Source of the DNA: Treponema sp.
GTDB taxonomy: Bacteria > Spirochaetota > Spirochaetia > Treponematales > Treponemataceae
Direction: 5' to 3'
Assembly (NCBI GenBank): GCA_017617145.1
Contig: JAFZWX010000215.1
Span: 1-64,000, forward strand
DNA: 64,000 nucleotides
Of the stretch, positions 12,287 through 20,302 are shown piece by piece; position 1 is the stretch's first letter, and the number at the start of each line of letters is the position of its first letter. Below the pieces are notes generated by a model. The model had not been told where the DNA came from. It made no database searches and saw only the letters and a program-made list of their open reading frames with translations. Both the position numbers and the translations under genes were made by a program.

Positions 12287-13234
12287 ATGAAAACAAACGG
12301 CTCTAATGCTAACCAGTTGGCTACCAATCCAAAAGAAAAAAAGGGAACTCTTGGAGAATGGTTGAATGAAAGAAAAGAATCCCTTAACAATGCATTGCCA
12401 GCTAATACTGTAAATGTTGACAGGTTTATGCAGAGTGCTTTCCTTGCAATTACAAATCCAAAAATGCCGGATCTTGTAAGATGTTCAAAAGAATCTATTT
12501 TCCGTTCACTTAAAGAAGCGGCTGCATACGGTCTTGAATTAAACGGTATGCTGGGCCAGGCTTATTTAATTCCTTATAACGAAAAAGGTGTTATGACGGC
12601 CCACCTACAGTGCGGATATAAAGGCTTAATTGCTCTTGCAAGACGTTCAAACACAATTAAAACAATTGCTGCAGAAGCTATTCACGAAAATGATATTTTT
12701 GATTGTGAACTTGCATCAGGCAGAAGCATCCATCACAAAATTAATATTTTCAAGGAACGTGGTGAAGTTGTTGCTTATTATTGTCTTGTTGAACTTGCAA
12801 ACGGTGGTGAACAGTTCAAGGTTATGTCTAAAAAAGAAATTGAAAAACACCGTGATAAGTTTTCAAAGGCTTACAATCCAAAGGATCCAAACAATATCTG
12901 GAACAAGAATTTTGATGCTATGGCCTTAAAAACTTGTGTTATTCAGGCTCTTAAACTTTGTCCTATCTCAATTGAAGCTATGGATGCCGTTGCAAAAGAA
13001 GAAAAGGACGATATAAAGGATTTTTCTGAGCAGGTTGAATACACAATTTCTGATGAAGTGCCAGAAACAAAAGAAGAAACTCCGGCTATTGAAGATAAAA
13101 AACAGCAGAAAAAAGAAGAACCTGTTCAGGAACAAAGTTCTTTTGATGAAGCAAACGGCATGACGGATGAAGAAATGGCCGCTGCAAATGAAGCTTTTGA
13201 TTCAACTCCGGAAAATGTAAATGATATTTTCTAA
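12287..13234 (+). CDS. recT: RecT-family single-strand annealing protein
   Basis: 315 residues from ATG 12287 (AGGAGAAAAACT upstream). RecT core: NVDRFMQSAFLAITN, SIFRSLKEAAAYGLELNGMLGQAYLIPYNEK, LQCGYKGLIALARRS and KNFDAMALKTCVIQALKLCP. These match the RecT/Bet-like annealases that pair complementary strands after end resection. The acidic, disordered C-terminal ~80 residues (ETKEETPAIEDKK... to NDIF) resemble an SSB-interaction tail. Forms a two-component recombinase with the upstream YqaJ nuclease. Both are under the 12089 promoter or read-through from 10265. Confidence 0.92.
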   Translation: MKTNGSNANQLATNPKEKKGTLGEWLNERKESLNNALPANTVNVDRFMQSAFLAITNPKMPDLVRCSKESIFRSLKEAAAYGLELNGMLGQAYLIPYNEKGVMTAHLQCGYKGLIALARRSNTIKTIAAEAIHENDIFDCELASGRSIHHKINIFKERGEVVAYYCLVELANGGEQFKVMSKKEIEKHRDKFSKAYNPKDPNNIWNKNFDAMALKTCVIQALKLCPISIEAMDAVAKEEKDDIKDFSEQVEYTISDEVPETKEETPAIEDKKQQKKEEPVQEQSSFDEANGMTDEEMAAANEAFDSTPENVNDIF

Positions 13235-13282
13235 GGTGTATAGCTCCATTCTTTTGTGAGAGTGGAGCTATTAGGGGGATTT

Positions 13283-14116
13283 ATGCAAGGACAACATAAA
13301 GATTTCAATTGTTTAGATATTATAGGTTCTAAATATAATAATTTAACAGTTTTATCTTATAGTCATTCAAAGAAAAACAAATATCGTTTTGATTATTTTT
13401 ATAACTGCAGATGTAAATGTGGAAATGAAATAATGGTCTCTCGTAAAAATCTTGTTAATGGAATTACTCAAAGTTGTGGATGTAAAAATCAACTTGAAGA
13501 TTTAACAGGTAGAAAATTTGGAAAGTTGTTTGTTATTTTCTATGATGAAACTTTAATAAAAGGAAAAGGTAGAAAATGCATTTGTAAGTGTGATTGTGGA
13601 AATACAATTGAAACCTGGGATAGATTAATAAGGTATGGAAATAAAAAATCTTGTGGATGCTTAGAAGCTATAAGAACTCAGGGTTCTTTTAGACATGGTT
13701 ATAGCTTGAAGAAACATAAAGATCGGTTGTATACAACATGGGCTAACATGAAAAACCGTTGTTCGGATATTGGTAATAAACATTATAAAAATTATGGTGG
13801 ACGTGGTATAAAAGTTTGTAATGAATGGAATGAAGATTTTGTTAGTTTTAAGAATTGGGCTTTAACTTCTGGTTATAAAGAGAATCTAACCATTGATCGC
13901 ATAGATAACAATGGAAATTATTGTCCTGAGAATTGTAGATGGGTTGATAGAAAAGTTCAGGGAAATAATAAAAGAAATTGTTTTTTAATCACTTATTCTG
14001 GTAAAACTCAGACATTAGCACAATGGAGTGAACAATTAAAAATAAATCGAAGTACGATTAAATATAAATTATCTAAAGGTATTTCATTTGAAAGTATTGT
14101 AAGAGGTGCAAAATGA
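13283..14116 (+). CDS. Putative homing endonuclease (GGRGI/NCRW family) with zinc repeats
   Basis: 277 residues from ATG 13283 (TTAGGGGGA upstream). Two Cys-rich repeats come first: YNCRCKCGNEIMVSRKNLVNGITQSCGC and CICKCDCGNTIETWDRLIRYGNKKSCGC (residues about 48-128). Then the conserved block TTWANMKNRCSD, YKNYGGRGIKVCNEW, LTIDRIDNNGNYCPENCRW (about 150-225). Last is an HTH tail, GKTQTLAQWSEQLKINRSTIKYKLSKG. The middle block is a His-Me/HNH-like nuclease family widespread in phages. A second copy without the zinc repeats is at 25194. Located between recT and the next HNH gene; stop overlaps the next ATG. Probably a selfish element. Confidence 0.75.
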   Translation: MQGQHKDFNCLDIIGSKYNNLTVLSYSHSKKNKYRFDYFYNCRCKCGNEIMVSRKNLVNGITQSCGCKNQLEDLTGRKFGKLFVIFYDETLIKGKGRKCICKCDCGNTIETWDRLIRYGNKKSCGCLEAIRTQGSFRHGYSLKKHKDRLYTTWANMKNRCSDIGNKHYKNYGGRGIKVCNEWNEDFVSFKNWALTSGYKENLTIDRIDNNGNYCPENCRWVDRKVQGNNKRNCFLITYSGKTQTLAQWSEQLKINRSTIKYKLSKGISFESIVRGAK

Positions 14117-15000
14117 AAATTGTATCATTCTTTCATGGATGCCTTATTCAAGATAAAGTAGTTCTCAAAATTACAGATGAAAAGGATCTGATAACATTAA
14201 GAAAACTTTTCAAATCAAAGGCAGAACGTGAGCAGAGAACTGAAAAAGAAATCCTTCTGGAATGTGAAATAGATGCTGCTTTTCAAAAAAGAACATTCAG
14301 GCAATTAAGGGCTGTATTTAAGATTGTAACGGTGATTTTTCAGTCTGATTCTGAAAATCATAGACCACCTACAGAAGAAGAAAAATACAGCCTTTATTTA
14401 GATTTATTGGATCTGTATGCAGATAAAATTCCTAACAGATACACCGGTGAATTAAGATCAATTCATATTTCAGAAGCAAATACTGTAGCCGGTAGTCATT
14501 TAATAGATGGGCTTTTGTATCATGTTACTACATTATGCAGCTTACCTAATGACTTACAGGCAACAGTTAGAAGTGTTCTGTATGAATGGGAAATTTGGAG
14601 AGGTAAACAGGAACATGATATAAACGATGATAGAACTATTGAGCAGATGCGAGAATATCTTGTTTATTCAGAAGCATCAGGAAGAACACCTGTTCATTTT
14701 CATCATATTGTAAGTCGTGGTGCCTGTCCGGCTGCTATTGAAAAGGCTTGGAATATCCTGGCTTTAACTCCTGATGAACATAATTTTTTTCATCAGCAAT
14801 GCAAAACCTGGGATGAATTCTTTGAAGTTTATCCACATTTAAGGGGAAGGGTTGAAATGGCTTACAAAAAATGTAATGAACTTGTTCAAAGAAATAATGA
14901 AATTGGAATTATCTCAATGGCAGATATGGATAATGCCATTGAAGATATAGATTCAACTGATAGCCTTGCTGCAATGGCTTTAGCAGCTCAGGGGGAATAA
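14113..15000 (+). CDS. Putative HNHc nuclease (phage recombination type)
   Basis: 295 residues. The N-terminal ~185 residues are helical ([40 protein letters not shown]); the nuclease part is [36 protein letters not shown] (about 194-228), with the H-H and H-x3-H spacing of the putative HNHc nuclease group found near RecT/SSB genes in Gram-positive phages. It may process recombination intermediates, as lambda Orf/NinB regions do. This one seems part of the recombination operon rather than a homing gene. Confidence 0.7.
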
Positions 15001-15002
15001 AT

Positions 15003-15236
15003 ATGCCTGTATTAAAAATCTACAAAAGAACAACAGATGAAATTCCTATTGTAGTTGTAAGTGGTGCCGTATGGAAATGGGATTCTGGTAATAAAAAAAT
15101 AATGGTTTGGTATAGAGATTATTGCAGTATCTATAAGTGTGAAGAATTGAAAGAATCAATGGATGGTCTTGTTTATTCTGCTTATGTGGAAATTGTTCCA
15201 CCAGAAGAAGAACCAGATGGTATTATAAATTGGTAA
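15003..15236 (+). CDS. Hypothetical protein
   Basis: 77 residues, two bases after the previous stop and preceded by CAGGGGGA. Predominantly beta ([33 protein letters not shown]) with an acidic tail. No motif recognised. Confidence 0.5.
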
Positions 15237-15252
15237 GGAGTAAACAGGAATT

Positions 15253-15543
15253 ATGGTAAATGCTTTAAGAACTCTTGTAAAACTAAAAGCTCCCTGGAAT
15301 GATGCTCAAAAAACACAAGTTTTAGCTTGGTTAGATGCTGCAGAAGATTTTGGAAAAGAACTTGATGAAATTTCAAGTAAAGTGATTGAAGAACAAGAAT
15401 CCAGAGATTTATTATCTGCAATTAATTGTTATTTACTATGTGATTTTGGTGTACAAGATGTAGAAATGCAAGCTCAGGCTGCTGCAGAAAAAGAAAGAAT
15501 CTTAAAGATTCAGGAAAAACTAAAAAGAATTGTTGGAGATTAA
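15253..15543 (+). CDS. Hypothetical helical protein
   Basis: 96 residues, ATG 15253 (CAGGAATT upstream). Entirely helical and acidic, with two Cys in a hydrophobic helix (SAINCYLLCDFGVQDVEM). Small gap to the zinc-ribbon gene. Not recognised. Confidence 0.5.
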   Translation: MVNALRTLVKLKAPWNDAQKTQVLAWLDAAEDFGKELDEISSKVIEEQESRDLLSAINCYLLCDFGVQDVEMQAQAAAEKERILKIQEKLKRIVGD

Positions 15544-15546
15544 ATA

Positions 15547-15747
15547 ATGTTTTACAAATTTAAGTGCCAGAAGTGTAAAAAGCTGCATCAGATTGATATA
15601 AAAATGACTAATTATGATAAAGAAAAGAATAATCAAGTATGTCCTGATTGTAACAGCAAATTAGAACGTGTAATAGAATGGCAAGGAATAGCATCCGGTA
15701 AAGGTGATGGCTGGTTTGGTAAATCAAACGGCAGCAAATCAATATAA
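15547..15747 (+). CDS. Zinc-ribbon protein
   Basis: 66 residues with two knuckles: CQKCKKLHQID (8-18) and CPDCNSKLERVIEWQG (35-50). The layout resembles FmdB-type regulatory zinc ribbons, also common as small phage proteins. The Gly/Ser/Lys-rich tail (GKGDGWFGKSNGSKS) looks disordered. Role unknown; nucleic-acid binding is plausible. Confidence 0.6.
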   Translation: MFYKFKCQKCKKLHQIDIKMTNYDKEKNNQVCPDCNSKLERVIEWQGIASGKGDGWFGKSNGSKSI

Positions 15748-15758
15748 AGGGGAAAACG

Positions 15759-16019
15759 ATGAATAAGTTTAATTTTTATAATGCCTATCTTGAAGAAATG
15801 AATACATTATCTGCCAGACAGTTTAAGAAGCTTGTAAATGCTTTGTCTGTTTATGCAGATACAGGTGAGTTTCCTGAAAAGTTATCAAAAAAGGCTTACG
15901 GTATATTTATGCAGATTCAAAGGGTTATTTCTGTTGAAAAGGATAAAGAAATATTATCTGAAATCAGGAGAGAAAACGGTAAAAAAGGTGCCAGAAAGCG
16001 ATGGGTTGATAGCCGATAA
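15759..16019 (+). CDS. DUF6291-like protein
   Basis: 86 residues, ATG 15759 after AAAGGGG. FNFYNAYLEEMNTLSARQFKKLVNALSVYADTG and GIFMQIQRVISVEKDKEILSEIRRENGKKGARKRW resemble the phage family in which Y-x-x-Y-L-x-x-L-x-x-L precedes a G-x-K-G-A-x-x-R-W tail. That family is usually placed beside replication initiators, as here. It may be a truncated relative of the replisome organizer N-domain. Confidence 0.6.
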   Translation: MNKFNFYNAYLEEMNTLSARQFKKLVNALSVYADTGEFPEKLSKKAYGIFMQIQRVISVEKDKEILSEIRRENGKKGARKRWVDSR

Positions 16020-16074
16020 AGGCAAAACAATAGCAAAATATGGCAAAATATTACAGTAATACCTTATTTTATCC

Positions 16075-16150
16075 TTGACAGCAGGATAAAAAGGGTTTAT
16101 TTTGTAATAAAGCGTTAAAACTAGCGTTGTAACATATAAAAGACGCTAGT
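16075..16150 (+). promoter_or_regulatory. Promoter of replication operon with AGCGTT sites
   Basis: TTGACA 16075-16080, 17-base spacer, TATTTT 16098-16103. Downstream: AAAGCGTTAAAACTAGCGTTG and its inverse GACGCTAGT (16110-16150), the same site family as at 7.25 and 27.8 kb. The promoter feeds kissing-loop copy 3 and the replication genes. Confidence 0.65.
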
Positions 16151-16155
16151 ATAAG

Positions 16156-16254
16156 AACCTTTAATAAAGAGCCTGAAAGATTTATTAAAGGTTTTTGGGA
16201 ACAGAAACTTCTGGCCGTCTATGAAACTTTCAGGCATAGGCGGCCATTTTTTTT
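16156..16254 (+). ncRNA. Kissing-loop leader RNA, copy 3 (type example)
   Basis: Hairpin 1: a perfect 13-bp stem AACCTTTAATAAA/TTTATTAAAGGTT (16156-16168 with 16181-16193), loop GAGCCTGAAAGA. Hairpin 2: a 12-bp stem TGGCCGTCTATG/CATAGGCGGCCA (16212-16223 with 16235-16246, one G-U), loop AAACTTTCAGG, followed by T8. Loop CCTGAAAG (16172-16179) and loop CTTTCAGG (16227-16234) are perfect complements. The Shine-Dalgarno of the next gene begins right after the T-run. Confidence 0.85.
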
Positions 16255-16263
16255 GGAGAAAAT

Positions 16264-16437
16264 ATGAAACTGAAACAGTTGAATGTTGTGGTAGTCAATA
16301 ACGAAATATGTCTGCATCAGGAAAACGGTGGAAGCGATAACTTTATAGCTATTACACCTGAAATGGTAGATCTTGTTTGTAACGAGCTGCAGATATTAAA
16401 AAGCAATCTGGAAGCTGAAAGTCAGGAGAAAAAGTAA
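16264..16437 (+). CDS. Small hypothetical protein (57 aa)
   Basis: ATG 16264 with TTGGAGAAA upstream; TAA 16435-16437. Begins MKLKQLNVVVVNNEICLHQ, a beta-hairpin-like start, then an acidic helix (PEMVDLVCNELQILKSNLEAES). First gene after kissing-loop copy 3; two bases separate it from the replisome organizer. Not recognised. Confidence 0.6.
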   Translation: MKLKQLNVVVVNNEICLHQENGGSDNFIAITPEMVDLVCNELQILKSNLEAESQEKK

Positions 16438-16439
16438 TT

Positions 16440-17282
16440 ATGGCTGCATCTATATCTTGGATAAAAATAACCACAAATATTTTTGATGATGAAAAAATCT
16501 TATTGATAGAAAGTCTGCCAGAAGCTGATTCTATAATTGTTATATGGTTTAAGTTACTTACACTAGCCGGAAAATGTAATAACGATGGTGTTTTAATGCT
16601 TAATGATAAGATTCCGTATACAGAGGAAATGTTGGCAACCATTTTTAGAAGGCCAATAAACACGGTTAGGTTAGCTCTTTCAACATTTGAAAAATATGGA
16701 ATGATAGTAACGTTACATAACGCTATTACTATTCCAAATTGGGAAAAACATCAACAGATTGAAACATTTGATAAAATAAAAGAACAGAATAAAGCAAGAC
16801 AAAAGGCTTATAGAGAACGTCAAAAAATGCTATTAGAAGAAAATAGCACAAAAAAAGATAATATAACGTTACCTGTAACGGAAAGTAACGTTACTGTAAC
16901 GCAAGAGAATAAGAAAGAGATAGAGAATAAGAATAATAAATTTAAATATATATGTTCTGAATCACAAGAACTATGTGAACTTCTTATAAATTACTGTAAA
17001 CGTGATAATCCTAATTTTTCAAAGACAGTAGATCAAATTAATAAATGGACTAATGCAATCGGTGCAATTCATTTTCTTGATAATTACACATGGGAAGATA
17101 TTAAGAAAGTGATTGATTTTGCAAAGAATGATGGATTTTGGAATTCAAATATTCTTTCTGGAGAAAAACTCAGGAAACAGATGGAACAACTTTATGTAAA
17201 AGCAAAAGGAAAAAATCAACAACAATATCAACAGAAAAAGAATCTGAATCCAAATTTAAACAATCCGGCAAATTGCTTGTAA
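16440..17282 (+). CDS. Phage replisome organizer / replication initiator
   Basis: 280 residues. The N-terminal ~110 residues (SWIKITTNIFDDEKILLIESLPEADSIIVIWFKLLTLAGKCNNDGVLMLNDKIPYTEEMLATIF, then a second HTH) match the phage replisome organizer N-domain, which binds origin DNA. A charged linker (residues ~115-165) contains the iterons at DNA level. The C-terminal ~90 residues (NWNSNILSG-like: DFAKNDGFWNSNILSGEKLRKQMEQLYVKAK) resemble a DnaD-type domain that recruits the helicase loader. The next gene encodes that loader. Confidence 0.82.
   Translation: MAASISWIKITTNIFDDEKILLIESLPEADSIIVIWFKLLTLAGKCNNDGVLMLNDKIPYTEEMLATIFRRPINTVRLALSTFEKYGMIVTLHNAITIPNWEKHQQIETFDKIKEQNKARQKAYRERQKMLLEENSTKKDNITLPVTESNVTVTQENKKEIENKNNKFKYICSESQELCELLINYCKRDNPNFSKTVDQINKWTNAIGAIHFLDNYTWEDIKKVIDFAKNDGFWNSNILSGEKLRKQMEQLYVKAKGKNQQQYQQKKNLNPNLNNPANCL
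16704..16905 (+). repeat. TAACGTTAC iterons inside the replication initiator gene (candidate origin)
   Basis: AGTAACGTTACATAACGCTATTAC at about 16708-16731, then TAACGTTAC, TGTAACG, TAACGTTAC, TGTAACG at about 16867-16902, evenly spaced. Origins of lambdoid and many Gram-positive phages lie inside the initiator gene as iterons. The core AACGTT is also the operator-like motif of three promoters, so the first repressor or the initiator may bind both. Confidence 0.6.
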
Positions 17283-17300
17283 AAAAAAGGAGGTGGGAGC

Positions 17301-18095
17301 ATGAATGAAGTAAAATCAGGAATACCAACATTTTCTTTTCTTGAACCTAAAAAGGTTGTTAGAACTTATGAAACAGAAGTTCAATGTCTAAGGAATTTGG
17401 CTCATGGAAAATTCAAGGCATTAATAAATGTTTATGATGATGAAACTGAGCAATCTGAAAATGGATGTCCTGAATGTGAAAAAGAGTGGGAACGAGTAGC
17501 AAAGGCTCAACATGAAAAAGAACTTCTGCAGCATTATAAAGATTGCAATATTGAACCGGAATTTTATAGCAAAAAGCTTAATGATTTTAAGGCAAAAACT
17601 CCATCACAGGTTGAAGCTTTTAATTCAGTTCAAGATATGATTGACGGCAAAATCAGTACACTTGTTCTGCTTGGTGGTTATGGAACAGGTAAAACAATGC
17701 TTGGTTCAATTCTTGCAGATATGTTTAATGGCAAAATCTACACAATGTATGAAATCTCAACAATGATCCGACAGTCATACACAATCAAAGCAGAAAAGAC
17801 TGAACTTGAAATTGTGAATGAACTTGCATCTGTTCCATTGCTTGTTTTTGATGAAGTAGGAAGAACAAACAGCAGCTCATTTAATATGAATTGGCTTAGT
17901 TATGTTTATGATAAAAGACATACAAGAAAATTAAAGACAGTATTCTTAGGTAATGACCATTTAAGAAAGAATTGTCCTGATGGTGGTTGTGAAAAATGTT
18001 TTGAGAATTACATGGACGGTGATGTAATAAGCCGTTTAAGACAGGATTCAAAAGTCATAAATATTGTGGCTGATGATTATAGAGCAGGGAAATAA
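17301..18095 (+). CDS. DnaC-like helicase loader (AAA+ ATPase)
   Basis: 264 residues from ATG 17301, preceded by AGGAGGTGGGAG. A Cys pair CPECEKEW (56-63) begins a small zinc region. Walker A GGYGTGKT at 125-132; Walker B LLVFDE at 180-185; sensor LKTVFLGND about 214-222. Three more Cys (NCPDGGCEKCFENY) follow, and VISRLRQDSKVI is the arginine-finger region. It loads the host replicative helicase at the origin with the upstream organizer. Similar to DnaC/IstB-type phage loaders in size and order. Confidence 0.85.
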   Translation: MNEVKSGIPTFSFLEPKKVVRTYETEVQCLRNLAHGKFKALINVYDDETEQSENGCPECEKEWERVAKAQHEKELLQHYKDCNIEPEFYSKKLNDFKAKTPSQVEAFNSVQDMIDGKISTLVLLGGYGTGKTMLGSILADMFNGKIYTMYEISTMIRQSYTIKAEKTELEIVNELASVPLLVFDEVGRTNSSSFNMNWLSYVYDKRHTRKLKTVFLGNDHLRKNCPDGGCEKCFENYMDGDVISRLRQDSKVINIVADDYRAGK

Positions 18096-18114
18096 TTTTA
18101 GGAGGAAATAAATT

Positions 18115-18240
18115 ATGGCAAAAACAAGACATACAAGAAACGGTGAAGTTCGTAAACATACAAACAGATCAACCGGTTCTCACATGAACGGAAAAAAGAT
18201 TGATTCAAAAGTGAATCGAAAATCAAAACTTTATCTGTAA
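18115..18240 (+). CDS. Very small basic protein (41 aa)
   Basis: ATG 18115 with TAGGAGGAAATAAATT upstream, TAA 18238-18240. Sequence is rich in Lys, Arg, His and Asn (MAKTRHTRNGEVRKHTNRS start); only two acidic residues. Probably nucleic-acid binding. Strong ribosome-binding site and operon position support it being real. Confidence 0.6.
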   Translation: MAKTRHTRNGEVRKHTNRSTGSHMNGKKIDSKVNRKSKLYL

Positions 18241-18251
18241 GGAGAAAAACT

Positions 18252-18716
18252 ATGACAGATTTAAATCATGTTGTTTTAATCGGCCGTCTTACAAGAGATT
18301 TGGGAACCGATGAAAGAAGCTTTGGTTATGCAGGTAATGGTCAGGCAAGAGCAAATGTAAGCATTGCTGTAAATCGAAGCAGAAAAAACGGTGAAGAATG
18401 GGTTGAAGAAGTTTCTTACTTTGATGTAACAATCTGGGGAAAGACAGCAGAAAATCTTAAACCTTATCTGAATAAAGGCAAACAGATTGCCGTTGACGGT
18501 TATTTGAAACAAGATCGTTGGGAAAAAGACGGTCAAAAATTCAGCCGTGTAATAGTTATTGCAAATAACGTGCAGCTTTTAGGTGGAAAAGATTCTGATA
18601 ATTCAAGAGCTCCAACTTTCAAGGCTGCAAATGCAGAAACTTCTGCAGCAACAAATAATGCTCAGACTTTTGAAAATACAGATGGATTCAGTCCTGATGG
18701 TGATATTCCATTTTAA
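18252..18716 (+). CDS. ssb: Single-stranded DNA-binding protein
   Basis: 154 residues. OB fold: NHVVLIGRLTRDLGTDERSF, ARANVSIAVNRSRKNGEEWVEEVSYFDVTIWGKTAENLKPYLNKGKQIAVDGYLKQDRWEKDGQKFSRVIVIANNVQLLGG (residues about 4-110), then a disordered linker and an acidic tip ending DGDIPF, the site that recruits partner proteins. Binds single-stranded DNA in replication and protects substrates for the RecT annealase. The OB-fold wording (RLTRD, KPYLNKGKQIA, QDRWEKDGQ) looks like Treponema SSB from memory. Confidence 0.93.
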   Translation: MTDLNHVVLIGRLTRDLGTDERSFGYAGNGQARANVSIAVNRSRKNGEEWVEEVSYFDVTIWGKTAENLKPYLNKGKQIAVDGYLKQDRWEKDGQKFSRVIVIANNVQLLGGKDSDNSRAPTFKAANAETSAATNNAQTFENTDGFSPDGDIPF

Positions 18717-18734
18717 TTTTGGAGATTATAAGTG

Positions 18735-19262
18735 ATGACTAAAATCTGTATAAGATGTGGCAAAGAAAAAGATTTAGAACTCTTTTATAAACATTCACAA
18801 ATGGGTGATGGTCATTTAAATAAATGTATTGAGTGTTGTAAAGAAGATGCAAGAAAGAACGGTAAAACGGAAAGAAAAAGATTGTATGATCGCAACCGTC
18901 CTAATAAAGCAGAACGTGTTTTGAAGAATAAAATCAGGATGCAGAAAATGAAATTAGAGAATCCTGAAAAATATAAAGCACAAAAAAACAAAGCTCAACA
19001 AAATTACAGAAAGAAACATCTTGAAAAATACAAAGCTCATACTTTGTTTTCAGAAGCGATGAAATCAGGAAAGATTATTAAACCTGATTTCTGTTGGTTA
19101 TGCGATAAAAAATGTGAACCAGAGGCCCATCATTACGATTATTCAAAACCTTATGATGTAATTTGGTTATGTTCAGAATGTCATCATAAAGTTCATAAAA
19201 ATACCAGACTTATCAGAGAATATTGGTCAAAAAAGGAGAATGAAAAAATAAAAAGTAATTAG
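18735..19262 (+). CDS. HNH endonuclease with zinc finger
   Basis: 175 residues from ATG 18735 (a GTG at 18732 is also in frame; GGAG lies 12 bases up). N-terminal CIRCGKEKDLELFYK...CIECCKEDARK zinc module as in phage HNH/recombination endonuclease VII-like proteins; basic helical linker (residues ~45-105); then CWLCDKKCEPEAHHYDYSKPYDVIWLCSECHHKVHKN, the H-H-Y-D-Y plus C-x2-C-H-H-x2-H nuclease core. Likely homing or resolution nuclease. A 280-base noncoding stretch follows. Confidence 0.75.
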   Translation: MTKICIRCGKEKDLELFYKHSQMGDGHLNKCIECCKEDARKNGKTERKRLYDRNRPNKAERVLKNKIRMQKMKLENPEKYKAQKNKAQQNYRKKHLEKYKAHTLFSEAMKSGKIIKPDFCWLCDKKCEPEAHHYDYSKPYDVIWLCSECHHKVHKNTRLIREYWSKKENEKIKSN

Positions 19263-19543
19263 ATGCTGTAAGCATTTAATATATAGCAATTTGGATTGAC
19301 AGCCGGAAAGACGGCAGCCTTGCCAGGCGGAACGTATGATAGTTGTGGAATTAGACCCACCCAAACAATCATGAATTGTATTTTCCAGTTCTGCAATGTT
19401 CCAGATGACGTTCAACAGGCTTATTTTGGATTTTGCCGGCTTTGAGTAGGGAAATGTCTGCTTCATGCAGCGTGTACAATCGTTACCTTACCTACAGTAA
19501 AACCGGCTGTAATATAAACTTTTGTAAAGGGAGGAAAAGCAAA
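19263..19543 (+). other. Noncoding stretch with long-range pairing, possible structured RNA
   Basis: 281 bases without a convincing ORF. ACAGCCGG near 19298 and CCGGCTGT near 19503 can pair over about 200 bases, and several local hairpins (CCGG-AAAGA-CGG, GCAGTTCTGC) lie between. No clear promoter; a GGGAGG ribosome-binding site ends it. It could be a structured RNA linked to the upstream HNH gene or a remnant of a deleted gene. Confidence 0.4.
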
Positions 19544-19903
19544 ATGAACAAGAAAGTAATTTTCACAATCATTTCAATTGTTGCTTTAATCGGTGGTATA
19601 ACACTTGGTTATTTTACAGACATTTGGAATGATTTGCCAGCCATTGCTCTTACCAGTCTTGGTGCAACAGGTTTGTGTATAACAACCTGGAACAAGTCAG
19701 CAAAGAAAGATGGCTTTGTTCTTGCAAGTATTATCTGTATGGTTGTCTGCGGCATTGCTGGTGCTTTTGCAGAAATGTCAGAAGATAATTTACAGAAATT
19801 AATTGCAGCAGTTGTTACTGTAGTTGCTTTAATTGCCGGAATTCTTATTCCTGTTATTTCAAATGCAATTGCAAACAAAAAGATTGCTCAGAAAAAAGAG
19901 TGA
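19544..19903 (+). CDS. Small membrane protein, possible holin
   Basis: 119 residues from ATG 19544 with GGGAGG upstream; earlier in-frame starts lack one. Hydrophobic segments at about 5-25, 30-48, 58-80 and 85-107 (VIFTIISIVALIGGITLGY, FVLASIICMVVCGIAGAF, LIAAVVTVVALIAGILIPVI), then a Lys-rich tail (NKKIAQKKE). Three or four segments and a basic C-terminus fit a holin, but no lysin is adjacent and it lies in the replication region, so an unrelated membrane role is equally possible. Confidence 0.5.
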   Translation: MNKKVIFTIISIVALIGGITLGYFTDIWNDLPAIALTSLGATGLCITTWNKSAKKDGFVLASIICMVVCGIAGAFAEMSEDNLQKLIAAVVTVVALIAGILIPVISNAIANKKIAQKKE

Positions 19904-19927
19904 TTTTACTCAGGAGAAAAAACTACA

Positions 19928-20287
19928 ATGGGAACAATTTTTAATCCTTATGCAAGGCAAAACAAATATCACAATGTAAAAACTTACGTTGATAAAATTA
20001 AGTTTGATTCCAAAAAAGAAGCAAACAGATATTTAGAACTTTGTATGCTTGAAAAATCAGGAATAATAAAAAATCTTGAAAGGCAGAAAAGGTTTGAAAT
20101 TGTTCCCAAAACTGATGGGGAGAGAGCCGTTTTTTACATTTCTGATTTTGTTTATTGGGAAGTGAAAAGTGGTAAGCTTGTTTGTGAAGATGTAAAATCA
20201 GATGCAACAAGACGTGATAAAACATACATCATCAAGAGAAAATTATTTAAGTATTTATACAAAAATTACGAATTTCGTGAAGTGTGA
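19928..20287 (+). CDS. DUF1064 family nuclease-like protein
   Basis: 119 residues. KYHNVKTYVDKIKFDSKKEANRYLELCMLEKSGIIKNLERQKRFEI, then YISDFVYWEVKSGKLVCEDVKSDATRRDKTYIIKRKLF. The S-K-x-E-A, D-F and E-D-x-K residues fit the PD-(D/E)XK-like core of DUF1064, a small phage family thought to act as nuclease, possibly on Holliday junctions. Last gene of the replication operon, followed by a terminator-like kissing-loop element. Confidence 0.8.
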   Translation: MGTIFNPYARQNKYHNVKTYVDKIKFDSKKEANRYLELCMLEKSGIIKNLERQKRFEIVPKTDGERAVFYISDFVYWEVKSGKLVCEDVKSDATRRDKTYIIKRKLFKYLYKNYEFREV

Positions 20288-20302
20288 ATTTCGTTTAAAA
20301 AC

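Noticed and set aside
18735..19543. HNH gene plus noncoding stretch as a group I intron or HEARO element
   Set aside because: No recognisable P7/P3 core or exon split, and the HNH protein is unlike IscB; kept only as an unexplained noncoding stretch.
19544..19903. Definite holin call
   Set aside because: Topology fits, but there is no adjacent endolysin and the gene is within the replication region; kept as a possibility.
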